NCBI GenBank assembly: GCA_023333565.1
Contig: JAJKFH010001865.1
Span: forward strand, 310,001 to 374,000
Direction of reading: 5' to 3'
DNA from: Puffinus mauretanicus
Lineage: Eukaryota; Chordata; Aves; Procellariiformes; Procellariidae
DNA length: 64,000 nt
Below the pieces are notes generated by a model. It worked only from the letters and a program-made list of their open reading frames with translations, was not told the origin of the DNA and ran no database searches. Position 1 is the stretch's first letter, and each line of letters begins with the position of its first letter. This document shows, in pieces, positions 13,561-26,401 of the stretch. The position numbers were made by a program, and so were the translations under genes.

Positions 13561-14660
13561 GCTTTCCCCACCCAGCGTCTTTCAGAGGGGGATTTTCCGA
13601 GTGGGTCTTTCCCCGCCACAGCATCAGAGCTGCGGGCCTGCACCTTCTCCGCCCCGCTGTCTTGCAGCAGCCGGACTTTCTGTGGGGATGCCCGAGTGTG
13701 ACTGCAGGTGTGCGTGCCCGTGCTAGGTTCGTGCCACAAGGTACAGTGTGGCGGTACAGGAGTAACAGCATGAACTACTGATCCTTGGTCAGTCTCTCTT
13801 GACATTGTTGAAATCCATGTTGCTGTACGGCATCTGCTGTTGTTCTGTGGCAACCTCGCTTAAAGTTAGCACGAATGTGCTTACTTGCACTCCACTTCTA
13901 AATGCTCAAGATCAAATGTCACAGAAGCTAGGTGCTTCCTTGATTCTAGGTACTAACAAACCTCAACTCAACCAGCAATGGCATGGATGAATCAACCAGG
14001 ATTCCTCAATTCTCACAAAGGAGAACCTCAGCTTCCCATGTAGAAACAAAGGACTGGAAGCATCTTTCTGGGTCACGCCTGTCTCCTGCTACTGCAAGAA
14101 CAAGAGTCTACCTACTCAATCTGCAAATGTCACTAGGCTGAATATGGAGAAATGCTAGAGGATGAGGCATGCTGCGTAATCCTCTGATTGTACCTACCGT
14201 TCAGTGAGTTACACGGACAAGTGGTAGAAAATTAGGGTGGTGTGAGCTACAGTGCAAGCAGAGTGTGCCTATTAGGATGGAACAGAAAATATATCAGAAC
14301 TCAGTGGCTTACAATTCACAAATACTTCTGTGATAACACAGAGCAGAATTTTGGGCTTCTGCCAAAGTAACTTCCTTAGGTTTGAAGTATGAGCTTCACA
14401 TTACATACAGTATAAAGTGACCGTGATTCCCTTCAATGTAAAACACTGGTACACATACAAAAGTACAAATGCACATTAGACACCCCACTGCATGATAAAC
14501 TGTATAAACTTCTGTTTAAAAGAAATATTATCAGCAGATAGTGCCACATCTTAGAGTTCAAAAAGCTAGGGCTAGTTTCCACACAGCACAGCCTTTTCTA
14601 GCAGTTCTGTATATATGCAGAGTAACACAAATACCTACATCTTCCCAGACAGCATAGTTT
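13561..14660. other. Intergenic, nothing recognised
   Basis: Composition falls back to AT-rich after the CpG island. No gene or named repeat is recognised. Confidence 0.45.
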
Positions 14661-14675
14661 CTTTCTTAATCCTCT

Positions 14676-14760
14676 CGGGGAGGGGGGGGTTCGAGACACC
14701 AATTACAACAGACCTGCCAACTCCCCCCCCGCCCCCGCCTTTCCCTCCCATCCCCCCCCG
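14676..14760. repeat. Homopolymer G and C runs
   Basis: Interrupted G-runs (around 14,680-14,690) are followed by C-runs (around 14,724-14,760), directly abutting the left arm of the perfect inverted repeat. The two tracts could pair or form G-quadruplexes. They are also typical sites of sequencing and assembly error. Confidence 0.6.
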
Positions 14761-14762
14761 GC

Positions 14763-14867
14763 CTGATTCTAAAACAAATTGACTTCAGGAGAAATTGCAG
14801 GTACTCAGCTCCTCTTGGAAGCTGAGTACCTGCAATTTCTCCTGAAGTCAATTTGTTTTAGAATCAG
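14763..14867. repeat. Perfect 48-bp inverted repeat with 9-nt loop
   Basis: The left arm 14,763-14,810 and right arm 14,820-14,867 are exact reverse complements over 48 bases, separated by CCTCTTGGA. Transcription from either strand would give a perfectly paired 48-bp hairpin. The arms are not GC-rich and resemble no terminal repeat I know. The block GGTACTCAG from the arm recurs once more outside at about 14,872-14,880. Possible origins are a template-switch inversion, a short foldback element, or a source of small RNA. A cloning or assembly artefact next to homopolymer runs is also possible. Confidence 0.9.
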
Positions 14868-15558
14868 CTCTGGTACTCAGTTCGGTAGTAAATTTTTGCA
14901 CGTATGTTTTCCTTTCTTCCCCGTTTTAGTACTATGAGGATCATCTGGCCCCTAGAAAGGAGCAGTGGGACTGTACCATTGCACCGGGGTCGCGAAAGAT
15001 GTTAACTAGCTGCTTTGTTCAATAGCTGCAGCAACACTTCCTCCCCTTTATGGTAATGGATTATTCCCCCCAAAATCTCCTCCTCCACCTTTTTGTGGAA
15101 TGAAACCCAAGCCTGAGCGAGCTGCTACTCTGAATGGGGAAGTTTGGGAAAAGTTCCTGTGCCACAGGGATGCACGCATGCACATGCAACATCCAAACCC
15201 TCTTTAAAATCTCACTTGGTGGAAGGCAAAACGACAGTCAATCCTTTACTAGGGATTAATTTTAAGGCACTCTTTAAATGTTCTTTTTTTCAATGCTGCA
15301 GCATTTTGCAATGCATGCATTTATATCTTCAAAAACTTTTCCACTTTCTGAAACCTTCGTCTACTAGGCAGATTATCACATCCTACTAGAAAAACTCACA
15401 CCTCTCAAATGTAAACAGTCACAGACCAGACATGACAGAAACAGAAAAACAAAAGCTCTCCATCCCAAACTACCATGGATGGATCAGATTGTCAGGTCAA
15501 TCTTGAATGTGACAAAACCAGCATACCCTATGCAACAGCGTGGCTGCATGATATAGCT
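14868..15558. other. Intergenic, nothing recognised
   Basis: No gene or named repeat is recognised between the inverted repeat and the hAT-like element. Confidence 0.45.
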
Positions 15559-15756
15559 CAGTGGTCTCCAAAGTGGCGTGGTGCATGCACCCCAAGGGGC
15601 GTGCGAGATGACCCATTGGGGAGCAGGAAGAAAATATTAGAACTTCAGTAGTACATTTATGTAATTTATAAATAAGTAAATGTACATATATTGGGGGTGT
15701 ATGCTAAAGTTTTTTACCCATAGGGGTACATGATCAAAAAAGTTTGGAGATCACTG
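15559..15756. mobile_element. Short non-autonomous hAT-like DNA transposon
   Basis: The segment begins CAGTGGTCTCCAAA and ends TTTGGAGATCACTG, so the termini form an inverted repeat with one mismatch. The flanks are ATATAGCT (15,551-15,558) and ATATAGAC (15,757-15,764), a 6/8 match as expected for a decayed 8-bp hAT target-site duplication. The 198-bp body has no coding capacity. The words GGTGCATGCACCCC and GGGGCGTGCGAGATG are typical of Charlie-like short elements. It was presumably mobilised by a hAT transposase encoded elsewhere. Confidence 0.75.
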
Positions 15757-15764
15757 ATATAGAC

Positions 15765-17010
15765 AATCATGTGCTCCAACTTACATAAACAGACATTCAT
15801 TTTATAGACACAGAATTCCACACAATAGTGAGTTGCAAATATCCAGGTACACAAACAGATCTCATAATATTTAAAGCAAAAGAAGAAGGTGCAGTTATTA
15901 AAACAATGGTGAGAATAGCAAAGCGTATCCATTTCATAAATAATCTCCTCACTGTGTGAAACATGTTAGGTCTTGAAGAGAAAAGAGTTGGAATGTGCAG
16001 GGCAGACCACACAAACCAAAAAGAAGAAAACCACCCATGAGCGAATAGCTGAGGAGGATAAAAGAGAGGGGCGAGGCTAAGACAAGGGGAATAGAGTTTC
16101 AAAGGAAAAAGAGAGAAAAAGGAGGGTAAGAGTGAGAGAGGTGGGAGACAGAAAGCAAGATACACAGAGAGCAACTATAAAAGACAAGGAAAGAAAGGGA
16201 AGGGAAGAGAAGGGGAGGAGCTGGGAATAGCAAATAGAATAGCAGGCAGAGGAAAGAGTAAGAAGGGTACTATTTATACATGAGAGGACATGTCTGACAA
16301 GCAGTTTTGAAGTATAACTATATTCAGTGGATAAAATCTTCAAGAAGATTTTTTCAAGGGAAGATTTTTCACTTCAGAAGTCTAAAATAGCACATTTTCC
16401 TTCCCAGATTTCTGAAAAATAATCATACAGATCAGTAAATTAAAACCTTATAATACCCTTCTGGATACCATATATTATGGCCTTGTTTTGTTTGTTGATG
16501 TGTTTGGTGAAGTACAAAGGTATTTTCTCCCTAAGAAAGCCCAGCATAGAAAGAGGAGAAGCTTACAGAAAATTAGTAAGAGGTAACTGAAGAGAATTTA
16601 GGGAAGCTCAGAAGTGCAAAAGGACTGAGGGGCAGCCCAAGATGGAGTGTGAAATACCAGACCCTGCAGCTTCACAGTCTCTGCACTGGCTCTTGGTAGC
16701 CATTAGTATACAGTCATGCATTTTTTTGTTTATTTTTTAATCTTTATCACAAATAATGAGATTTTCTACAAGCAAGGAGGCTTCTTATGGGTTTCAGTTC
16801 TCCCTTGAAATAAGCAATGTGTTTCTGCTTACAGAGCAGACTTGTTCTCCGCTTCATTCCTTCTCTGCCATCACTCACTTCTGCTTAGAGCATTGTTTCC
16901 TGAGCTTTAATGGAAATAAATCTAAACCAGAGAGGGGAAAAACCCCATCTGCATTAGCTGAATAGGCACCCACCTGTATTTTTAATGACTATTGTTATTA
17001 AGTATGTGTA
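15765..17010. other. Intergenic, with a polypurine tract at about 16,010-16,265
   Basis: The plus strand is strongly purine-rich (GAAAG, GAGAG and GGAAGG words) over about 250 bases from 16,010 to 16,265, giving opposite-strand open frames that are pure composition. Such tracts can form triplex DNA. No gene is recognised. Confidence 0.5.
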
Positions 17011-17624
17011 TCAGTTGTTATGAAAAGTCCCTTCCTTAACTATTATATCAACCAGTCTTTATAGTATGACAGTGTATTAACTTTGTTAATATATATATTA
17101 GTTCACATTATACACTGTATTGTCATGAGGTAGTGAAATATTACTGGAGATGTTAGTATTGTTCCTGCTCAAGTAAAAGAAAGTAAAGGACAGCCCAATC
17201 CTGGAAATAAGGACTTTCCTTCTTGGAAGCTTAGAACTGTCCATGAAGGATAAAGGATGCCCCTGGACAACCAAGATAATGCCAGCATCCCAGCTCGCAT
17301 CTTTGAAACCCTCCCATCATCATCTAGCATCATAGATAAGTAACTATAGCAAGACTGACTCCAGGGATGTCTGGATTAATAGGCAAGCAGCAAGAATGCT
17401 GCAAAAATATAGTTGCTTTGCAGAGTTTTGCTATGATTAGTAATCAGTGTTGTGGGTGTTAGTGATTAGTCAAATCGTGTAGTTCCTGAACGTTTGAAGG
17501 GTATAAGAACCATGTGTAAAACCACATCAGGGTTGCCCCAATTTGGCTGGGACACCTCATGCACATGAATAAATATTTACGTTTGTAATTCTATACTTTG
17601 CATCCTAACCTCTCTCCTCAGTTG
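17011..17624 (+). mobile_element. Probable solo LTR (ERV-L-like end)
   Basis: A TATA-like GGGTATAAGAACC lies near 17,498-17,510, and an AATAAA near 17,567-17,573 is followed by 'GTAATTCTATACTTTGC', an LTR R/U5-type ending. The 7-mer TCAGTTG occurs at 17,011-17,017 and 17,618-17,624 and may mark the edges or target duplication, though canonical TG...CA ends do not fit it exactly. No retroviral coding sequence follows, so it is probably a solo LTR of about 600 bp. The 37-kb LTR shares the same type of 3' ending. Confidence 0.5.
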
Positions 17625-20309
17625 GCACATGGCAGTTGCAAATTTTCGTGACAGTCTCAAAAGTGAAGGAACAGCTAGATTGGTGCCAGTTCACTGGAGC
17701 TACAATCTAAATGTCTGTTTATCTATCCATTTTCTAGCAGTCTGCCTATACAATCCAAGCGTTTTGACACACTCATCACACAGACTGAGTGCTGGTGTTC
17801 ATAATGCTAACACCCAGAAGGAAAACCTGCCATTTATGCTGTAGACCAGGATTTGGGGAACATTTAAAAGGAGAAGTAGCTGCCTGGGAATCCATGACTG
17901 GTTTTACAATAAGCCCTAGTTCCATGCTGGGACTGGGCACTTTGGGTATATTTAGTCAATTCTGTGTAGACCTGCAGTCCAGCTGGGTAAATTCAATACT
18001 GGCTGCTAGCTTTTTACCTGAATGCCCAGACCTAGTAAATTAATTTGAAGTTTACTGGGACATAAGATACCACAGGGTTTCTGAAGCTGCAAAAGGGGGA
18101 AAAAAATAAAATTCATGAGCCCCACAGCCATGGCTTAGGAACAAGCAGCCGAAACGTGCAGCCATAAGTGAGAGAGATGTATATTTATCTTGTGCATGTT
18201 GTTACTAAAGTCCTGTGAACTCCCTAGAAAGCATGAATATATAGGTATATCTCTCATAAAGGTATGTATATCTCTTGCGATCTTCTCTGTATTCTATCAA
18301 GCATCTGAGACTAGCCTTTTCTATCTGCTGGTCCATGTCCCAGGCTTCACTCACTTCCTTTGGAAGTGTGCTGTGACCCTGATTTTTGACCAAGCATGAG
18401 ATTTCTAATTTCTGCTGGATTTGTGAACAACAGGAACTGCAAACTCTTGTTGGAATAGCATAGACAAAGTACCACTGTATTTTTGCTGTATTGTCTGTGT
18501 GACTGGGAAGGAAGAGGGGCTCAAATAAACTGCAATTATTCCGGTGTTTTGTTGCTTCAATAAGAGTGTTTGGAAGTATTCCGTACTTACAGCAGATCTG
18601 TGCTAGGTTCAGGTGATTGTTGCTCATCTGAAGAATGACTCCAGAAAGTTGCATAAGATTTCAAAAAGCTCTGTTTTCTGTTGCATGCTTATGCTCAAGC
18701 AGAGCAAACAGACCCACAGTTTTGTAAATGGGAGCGGAAGTTACATTTCCTAAGTGCCCTGGGATTTAAGCAAAATTACCCTGCTAAAAAGATTCCATAA
18801 CATACAACTTGTTCTTGGAAGTCCAGTAGAAAAATAAGGACATTAAGTTACCAGAGTTGAAAGGCAGAGTGGTGAAGGTTAAACACTCTCAAGAAGCTGA
18901 AAGGGAATGGAGCTGAAGTTCTGTAAGAGAATGTAAGATACCAATGGAATGTTTCTCTTGGCTCCCAAACTGGGCAGCTTGCACCACTCTATGTCCAATT
19001 ACAGGGTCTCAAAGTACAGCCTGCTCAAGTAAGGGGTTTTATAAATGACTGCAGTTTCAGTTTAGCTCTTGGCTGAAAAATGAGTAGGAAAGCAGAACTA
19101 CAAATTTAGTTTGGATTCGAATAAAATTATTTCTTTTCTTTCTGAGAGGAAAAGAATGTGGGAAGTGTTAATTAATTTTATTCAGCGTGAAACACTCCAT
19201 TTAACTTATTTATGTCATGAGCTCTTCAGAGAAGGAAATGAATGGCTAGATACATAAAGGTGCTGTCAAAAGAAGTATTTCGTGAAGAGAACAAGTCTAT
19301 AGTCTGGTAGTTCCTGGGTCCCAGTCTATAGCCTGGGTGCCAGTTTCTTCCCCAGGGAATGCTTAATTACTTGTAAGACATGGAAACATCTCAACAGGAA
19401 ACACGAATTTCTCCCTTCACTCATTCCATCTCCCAGGCACAGACTGGCATGCTCAGGAACCTGGTGGTGACAACATATTTGTAGAAAACAGTTTAAAATC
19501 ACCATAGTGCAAAATGGGAACTGCTTCTAAGGCTGTGGTCCCACAAACATTTCAACCCCACAAGAATACAAGCCTCTGCTGAGATACACAACCTTACTCT
19601 CTCTTTTCTCTGCCCGGAGCTGTATGTCCTCATCACCTTCCCTGTGCAGGCAGCAAAGATTTGTGCAGTGACTTGGATCAAGGAACTGCTCTGGCTGAAA
19701 ACTAATTCAGCAAAAATTATATATAAAATTTTGGAGTACGTGTAGGAGACTTTACGAGCCTGTATAAATGCTACAGCTGGAAGATGGATGGGAAGGTAGA
19801 GGATGTGCAGGTTGGGAAGGGACAGGCAAGACCATCCCTTTTAGCAGCAACCCGGTTGATGTGTGTTTAAAGTGGACATATGCCAGTCCCCAGAGTATGA
19901 GGCCTTTAATACCAAGTATCCCAAAACAGGGATGGGTTTTCACTACCCCTTTTGCTCTTGCAGTCTGTGACTGAAACTGTTCTCTTCCCACCAAGCGTAA
20001 AGCTGGAAGAAGAAAGAAAATCCTTCAGAAACTATGCAGGAAACTGAATTTAAACTTGAAAATTTCACCTCCAGAAATTGTTGAAATGCCATTGTTAATA
20101 AATCTGCTAAACACTGGGCGTGTGGGGTGGGAAATCACCCAGGTTTAACCACAGTGTAACATGAAAAGCATAAAACTCCTATGTATTAGGCAGCATTCCT
20201 GCAGAAGGTGAGTAAGCATCTTGAAGGTAACAGTAGCAATGAACAACTGCTTCTGTTTGTCATGTTGGGGAATGATCTATTGTAAGCTCTCTTGCTTATC
20301 TTCCTGAGT
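17625..20309. other. Intergenic, nothing recognised
   Basis: No coding segment with a recognisable domain and no clear repeat was seen on either strand. Confidence 0.45.
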
Positions 20310-21010
20310 GTTTATTAGAATCATTGAATCATAGAATCATAGAATATCTCAAGTTGGAAGGGACCCATAAGGATCATTGAGTCCAACTCCGTGCTCCTCG
20401 CAGGACTACTTAAAACTAAACCATGTGACTAAGAGAGTCGTCCAGATGCTCCTTGAAGTCTGACAGGCTTGGTGCTGTGACCACTCCCTGGGCAGCCTGT
20501 TCCACTGACCAACCACCCTCTCAATGAAGAACCTTTCACTAATGTCTAATCTTAACTTCCCCTGATGCAGCTTCATTCATTTCCTCGTGTCCTATCACTG
20601 GTCATCAGAGAGAGGACATCAGCACCTCCTCCTCCGTTGCCCCCCCTTGAGGAAGTTGTAGGCTGCGATGAGGTCACCCCTCAGCCTTCTCTTCTCTAAT
20701 CTGAACAAACCAAGTGACCTCTTGCTCTCGAGACCTTTCACCATCTTGGTTGCCATCCTCTGGATGCACTCTAATAGTTTGATATCCTTCTTATATTGAG
20801 GCGCCCAAAACTGCACGCAGTAGTCGAGGTGGGGACAATCACCTCCCTCGACCGGCTAGCTATGCTGTGCTTGATGCACCCCAGGACACAGTTGGCCCTT
20901 TTGGCTGCCAGGGCGCACTGTTGACTCATATTCAACTTGCCATCAATCCAAACCTCCAGATCTCTTTCTGCAGGGCTGCTCTCCAGCCTCTCATGCCCCA
21001 ATTTGTATGT
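20310..21010 (-). mobile_element. CR1 LINE fragment, 3' end
   Basis: On the minus strand this is the 3' part of CR1. The tail of ATTCTATGATTCTATG type lies at about 20,320-20,345 (seen here as AATCATAGAATCATAGAAT). The 3' UTR is followed upstream by reverse-transcriptase C-terminal coding: '[14 protein letters not shown]', '[11 protein letters not shown]', '[19 protein letters not shown]', '[19 protein letters not shown]', '[20 protein letters not shown]'. Frames are interrupted near 20,640-20,700 and 20,815-20,830. The 5' truncation is near 21,005. Confidence 0.92.
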
Positions 21011-24000
21011 ATTAGAGTCCAGGATGTGAACAGAGAGAACTAAGATCTTTGAAAAAGATAGGAAAAAGAATTGAGGAAGAACTTGGAGAAGGGAGTGTAG
21101 TTTTGAACTGGATCTCAAGAGAATAGAGAGCCAGTGGCGGTGTTTGAAAATGAGTAATACAATTTTCCTTGTGCTGAAATCTGCATACAGGGGTTCAGAG
21201 GCTAAAGATACTATGTGGAGGGTTTAGCATTTCTGTAGTTCTCTCAAAAGAGCATGTAATTCTAGTTCACTGTGGGTGTAAAATCACATAAAGCATGCAA
21301 TTCAGGAATGCCTCTTTCAAAAACCACGTGTTGGGGCCAGAGGCCGCCGCTTTGCCTGTCTGTAATTGAACAGTGCCACCCGGTGGACAGAAGTGGTGGT
21401 GTTAGCTGACAGAACAGAATGCTGCTGAACATCCAAGCATGCCACAGCACAACAAAACCTGCAGGTAGGGGTGTCAGCCTCCACTGACCTCCAGCCGATG
21501 CTTCACATGAGTACTATTTTCTAGAAGAAGAGGTACAAAAGCATTGTGTATAAAAATTTTAGAAATTCAATGGAGGAAAAAAGCTTGGAAAAGTACTAAC
21601 CCTCTCTGTTTAAAGGTACTTATTAGCACTGCACGGTTCAGGGTAGGTTTGTTTCCTTCAACCAACTGAACTCGGTAGAGAAAGGATTTTGAAACTACCT
21701 GCCATATCACTAGCATCGCAGGAATACTCATGAATTCTAAGTGACTTATGATTAATCATTAACTACTACCCTGATGGGCTTCTCTGTGCTGCAGAAAGTA
21801 TCTTGAAGCAATGGGTGCTCTCTGTTTAAAGTCAGCATTATCCTAGTGTGATGCTACACTGTGGAAAATAAAGTTAGTTTTTAAAGAAGTCTTTTTTCCT
21901 ATGAGTCTATGATTTCCTCTGTGATGCTTGTTGAAGCTGTGCTCTTTCAACCAAGACAGTCAGGGCTCTGAGTGCACCAATAAGCCTTAATTGCCCTGAA
22001 CAACCTCACCTGCACCCTCCAACAACGCAGTCTCTGTCCATTGCCCCAGGAGCTGTATTTAAGCTCGAACCTAGGCACACATGCCCTGTCTAAGCTATGT
22101 CGTAGGTAGTGCCTGGTCTTTGCCTTTGTTGTTTCTGGCTTGTTGATTTGGTTCAGGGATGGAACATGGACTTGACTTGTCACTTTGTATTTATCTGATG
22201 ATCAGTTGATGGAACCTCTCATTCACACCAGACCTGCTTGGGTACTATGGGACTGTGGCCTTATCAGTGGGGATGCTGCTTCTGCCTGTCTTGTGGTCTT
22301 ACATTTCTTCTCTTGTGGGAAGAAATGGCTTCTTCCCTTGCTTTTATTGCTCCCTGAAAAACTCAACATAAATGTCCTTATCACTAGGGTTTTTTAAAGT
22401 TGATGTCATATTTTTCTTAAAGCTAGCATTGGTGCTAAATTCTGGTACAATAACTACATTTTTGTCTGTAAGTGCAATTCCTTTCCTAGGACATCTCTGT
22501 GGGTTTTACATACTGGAAAATTGCTGTTGCAGCTGGTGAAACAGAAATAACCTTAGAACATTAAAACATAACAGCCAGTTTTTCTTCAGTGAGTGAAGTT
22601 GCTGTAGAGAAATGTCATCCTGATTAATTTCATTTGGACTGTCTATGGTGACTTGAGACTAAGTCAGGGTAGTCTTGCATAGGTGCCATCACAGCAGCAA
22701 AACCCCCAACCTTTTAGCAGCTTTTTCTTGATTAATATGTGGTTTGTTTTGATCAGCCAGTCAGAACCATAGAAAAAAATCATCTCAAAGCTCATTTTAA
22801 TAATTTGTCTTCGGGTGAAAACTAATGTAACAACATGATACTGTAAGGATTTGGCCTTTTGTGCTAACTAACTGGTATACAAATGCATACAGGAAGATGT
22901 GACGAACACTAGACTAAGCTCTTTAAAAACCAAGGGATCTAGGACTAGAAATCTATTCAAAGTTATGTACTTCTGCCACATGTTCTAAAGCCCCTTCAGC
23001 TAATGTTAATAACATTGTCTTTTTTGCAGACAGCAAAAAAAAAACAAGGGGCAGCAGAGGGCAGCAGGATTCCACATCCAGAGCCAGTAAGTTAGGAGAG
23101 ATACCTTTTAAAAAAACATCATGTGAGGTGTGCAAAAGGAAGGCGATGCTGAGTTTAAAGCAAAACCAGGGTCAAATGCAGCTCGGTGAGCATTAGCGAG
23201 CGAGGCACTTTTTATTCAACTGAGCTGTGGTGCACAGCTCTCTCTCAGCAACTCTCTCCTTGCAGTGACAGAGTGCATTCAGTTACTAGGAGAAGCTGCA
23301 AGCTGCTTGCCTGGGAGGTACTTTTTGTTGTGTTGCTGGGTGAGATGCACCATCGCCCTGCAGATCCTGCTTTGCGTTTGTTGTTAGAAAAAGCGCCAGT
23401 GTTCTCTCATGGAACATATTTACAAATTGCCTGTTCTCATGTTGACAGTCTCCTGCTGGCTCATCTAAAGGCTTTCTCTCCTACTTAGTTACCACTGGAA
23501 TGGTGCAAAAAGGTTTTGGGAAGCATTTTAAAGGCAGAGCGTCATTCAGAAAAGGCCAAGGTCTTTGCCAATGACACAAGGCTATGTTACTTTGCCAAAA
23601 TACAGACATTGATTGGAACCCTTCTCAGATCCCATTAGCATTACTGAGACAATAATTCAGTCTTTGTACAGACAAGAGCAGGAGATGTCATCCCAGAGAT
23701 ACAGTAGGTTTTATGGGAAATGTCATGGAGCTAGGTCTATCAATGAGAGTCATGCTTCTGAGAACCGTACGTAATTAGATCTCACCTGCATCTGTTCATT
23801 AGGTTCCAAAGTGCCGGGCAGAGAGACCAACTGGCATGGCTGTAATCTTGCTTTTAAAGCAGGCTTCGACTTTCATGTTTCCTTTACTTCTGAAAATGCC
23901 ATTGATCTATTAATAAAAATACTGTGTTTAAGTTTCTCTTTATGCCTCAACAAAGCAAAGAAACTCTAATGCTGCTGGTACAGAACCATGCACTGCAGCT

Positions 24001-25682
24001 CACTTCCTGCATAAAAGGAGTAACAGTTTTGACAAGGTATAATCAAGTGAACAATAAACAGCTGTAGAAAAGGAAGCAAAAATGTTGAACCTGTTGCTGT
24101 GCTTCTCAGCAAGATTGGCCAGGGCACCCAAATATATATATATGATTCATGCATGCAAAATGTGTAATACAGTTGTTGCATCCTTACAGTTGATTTTGTG
24201 GCAGTTTGGAGAGAAAGACATAGCAGATAGCTTGTCTGTGCACAAAATACAGATGAAGAAATGGATACCTCTCCTACAGTAGCTAATGTAGCCTGCTTGC
24301 GGTGAGGTGGTTTCTGGTTTCACAATCAACAAGATGAACATGAATGTGGTTGAAAGATTTCTGTCTGTAACTGCAACAGTTTGCATCCTTCACTCTGGCT
24401 CAGAGAAAAAAAAACAGCTTCAAAAAAAGTCTGCAACTTCAGGTAAATACGAGACTCTTGAGACAAATGTGGAAGCTTAGAAACCTCGTGGTGAGGTCAA
24501 GGACCAAGCTGACATGGCACCTTTGATCTGTTTAACTCTGTAGTGGAACAGCTTAGCAATGGTCTTGAGAGTCTAAACAGGAGTTCCAGAACAAGATAAA
24601 TCCGCTTTAAGGAACAGTCAGAGGCCTCTGTAGGCAGGCAGTAAGCTGGATTCTGGGCTAGGGAGTGGTTTTGGTTTTCAGACCTCATCCAATGGTGAGC
24701 AGAACAGCTGTTTGTTGTGCTCATGGCTAGCTGTGAGGCTTTTGTGCTAATAATGGAATGCTCAGAGATAATTTTAATGGTCTTTCTGCAAGAATGACAC
24801 ATGAATTCACGAAACACACCATGCTGGAGGGAAAAATGCTATCTTGTAGGAGAGTTTTCAGGCTCAGGAGCAAAAGAGAAAGCTGAGAAGTCCAAAACCA
24901 TTTTTCTGCAATCAATGCAAACTGCTGGATTAATAGATGGTCCCTAGCCTGATAGGCTAGTAGGCAGCTACTTTGTGCAATCTGCCTTGATAGGAACTCT
25001 GTGTTGCAGGCAGCCCTGGCCTCCTCCTCTCTGCTGTGGCCCATTCTGCCTGCATTTGCATCTGCATTATAATGTTACCTGGTGGTGGGCTTCTCATCAG
25101 CCAAATAACTTCTCATCAGCTCTGGTGTTGGAGCACACTTTGGGATGCTATGTGAACGCCTAGCAGGAGTGCCTGGGAGAAACTTCAGCCTGGCTTTTGC
25201 ATCATTGTCTAGTGCTCTCCTACAGCTATTCTGGATGATCATGCCTACAGTTATGAGCAGAGGGTCAGCCTGATGGACCAGCAGTCTTGCCTTGCTTGTT
25301 GAATGGCGTACCAGGCAATCGAAACTTGCACAGGAAACCAGAGGCTGGGACTAAGCCTGCTGCTCTACATTATGGTTCTCAGCAATACTCTACATGTCTG
25401 TGGTTCGTGTTTGAGTTCAGAGAGTCTGGTAACAACTGAAATCACTGTTCCTTATGCTTAACATGTTGTGTCTGAGAAAAGGTCTTTGCAAATCCTGCCT
25501 GGACTATCTCCAAAACCAGCTCCTCCAAAGTCCAGCCTTCAGTTAGGCTGGAAGCCAGAATCCTGGGAGGAACTGGTGGCCTGGTCACCAGTGACAGGCC
25601 TATCAGTCTTGAGCTTGGCAGTTTCCTCTATAGGTCAAGTTTGCCCTGTGTTTCTTCCCTCCAGGTCAGTTCCTTGTATACC
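21011..25682. other. Intergenic; possible old LTR-like piece near 21,950-22,250
   Basis: No gene is recognised. Around 21,950-22,200 the sequence 'GGAGCTGTATTTAAGCTC' with a pyrimidine-rich surround looks like a TATA-containing retroviral LTR promoter, but no boundaries or target duplication could be seen, so it is not called separately. The rest shows no known repeat by eye. Confidence 0.35.
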
Positions 25683-26261
25683 TGTCATGGAGGCTCACAA
25701 AATCAAGTTAGGCAGATTCAAAAATAAACTTTATTAAACCAAAATTGTTTAGCAGAAAACTAACTAGAAATGAGGCTCATCAAAATTGTTCAACGCTCCG
25801 ACAACATCTGTAAACCACAGGTTCAGGATGGTGTATGAGGAGTTAAGACTGCACAGCCAGCTTTAGAAATGAGGATCCAAAATGTGCACAATCATTCACC
25901 TATAAGATGAGGGCTCTCAACCTCAAGGAGTTTCCTTGGACGGTGTCCCGACCCAAGGGGAGAGTCCCTGACTGTAGACCCACTGCTCCGAGGAGGACCG
26001 GCTCAACTTGCCCTCCGTCGGGGCTCCATTTATACCCTGGTTGAATCTGACCTGTGGTCAACTCTAATTGGCTGAGGGCCTTAACTTTCTTACTCCTCGC
26101 CCAAGGTGTATACGTGACCATAATTACTGACCCAAAGTGTGCACGTGACAGTTGGCACTCGCCACCATAAAGGTGCGAAAGTAAGGGCAGGAAAAGTAAG
26201 AACTCAGTGCTCCTGATGCCCCCCTGATGTCTTTTATCAGGGCGGGTGCACCTGCCACACA
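25683..26261 (-). repeat. 3' LTR of the outer retrovirus
   Basis: Read on the minus strand, the LTR begins TGTGTGGCAGG just after a purine tract (CACGGGGGTGGAT) and ends ...CATGACA. A TATA box (GGTATAAATGG, about 26,027-26,037) and an AATAAA (about 25,731-25,736) are in the right order for U3-R-U5. It is about 579 bp long. The purine tract at 26,262-26,275 is the likely second-strand primer site. Confidence 0.7.
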
Positions 26262-26401
26262 ATCCACCCCCGTGACCACAGTCGCGATTTGACTGGTTTC
26301 CTTGGAGTGGTGGTACACCTTTTGCCTCCAAAGTTAAAATGGAACGCAGTCTTGGTGAGTTCAGTGCTCACTGTGAATCATCATTTCTCGGTTGTTTAAG
26401 G

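Noticed and set aside
12984..13853. Long open frames on both strands of the CpG island
   Set aside because: Repetitive Ala/Arg/Gly/Pro/Ser composition and lack of any domain show they follow from GC-rich sequence; alanine-rich starts there begin at TTG rather than ATG.
15797..16343. Serine/leucine/phenylalanine-rich minus-strand open frames
   Set aside because: Direct consequence of the polypurine tract on the opposite strand.
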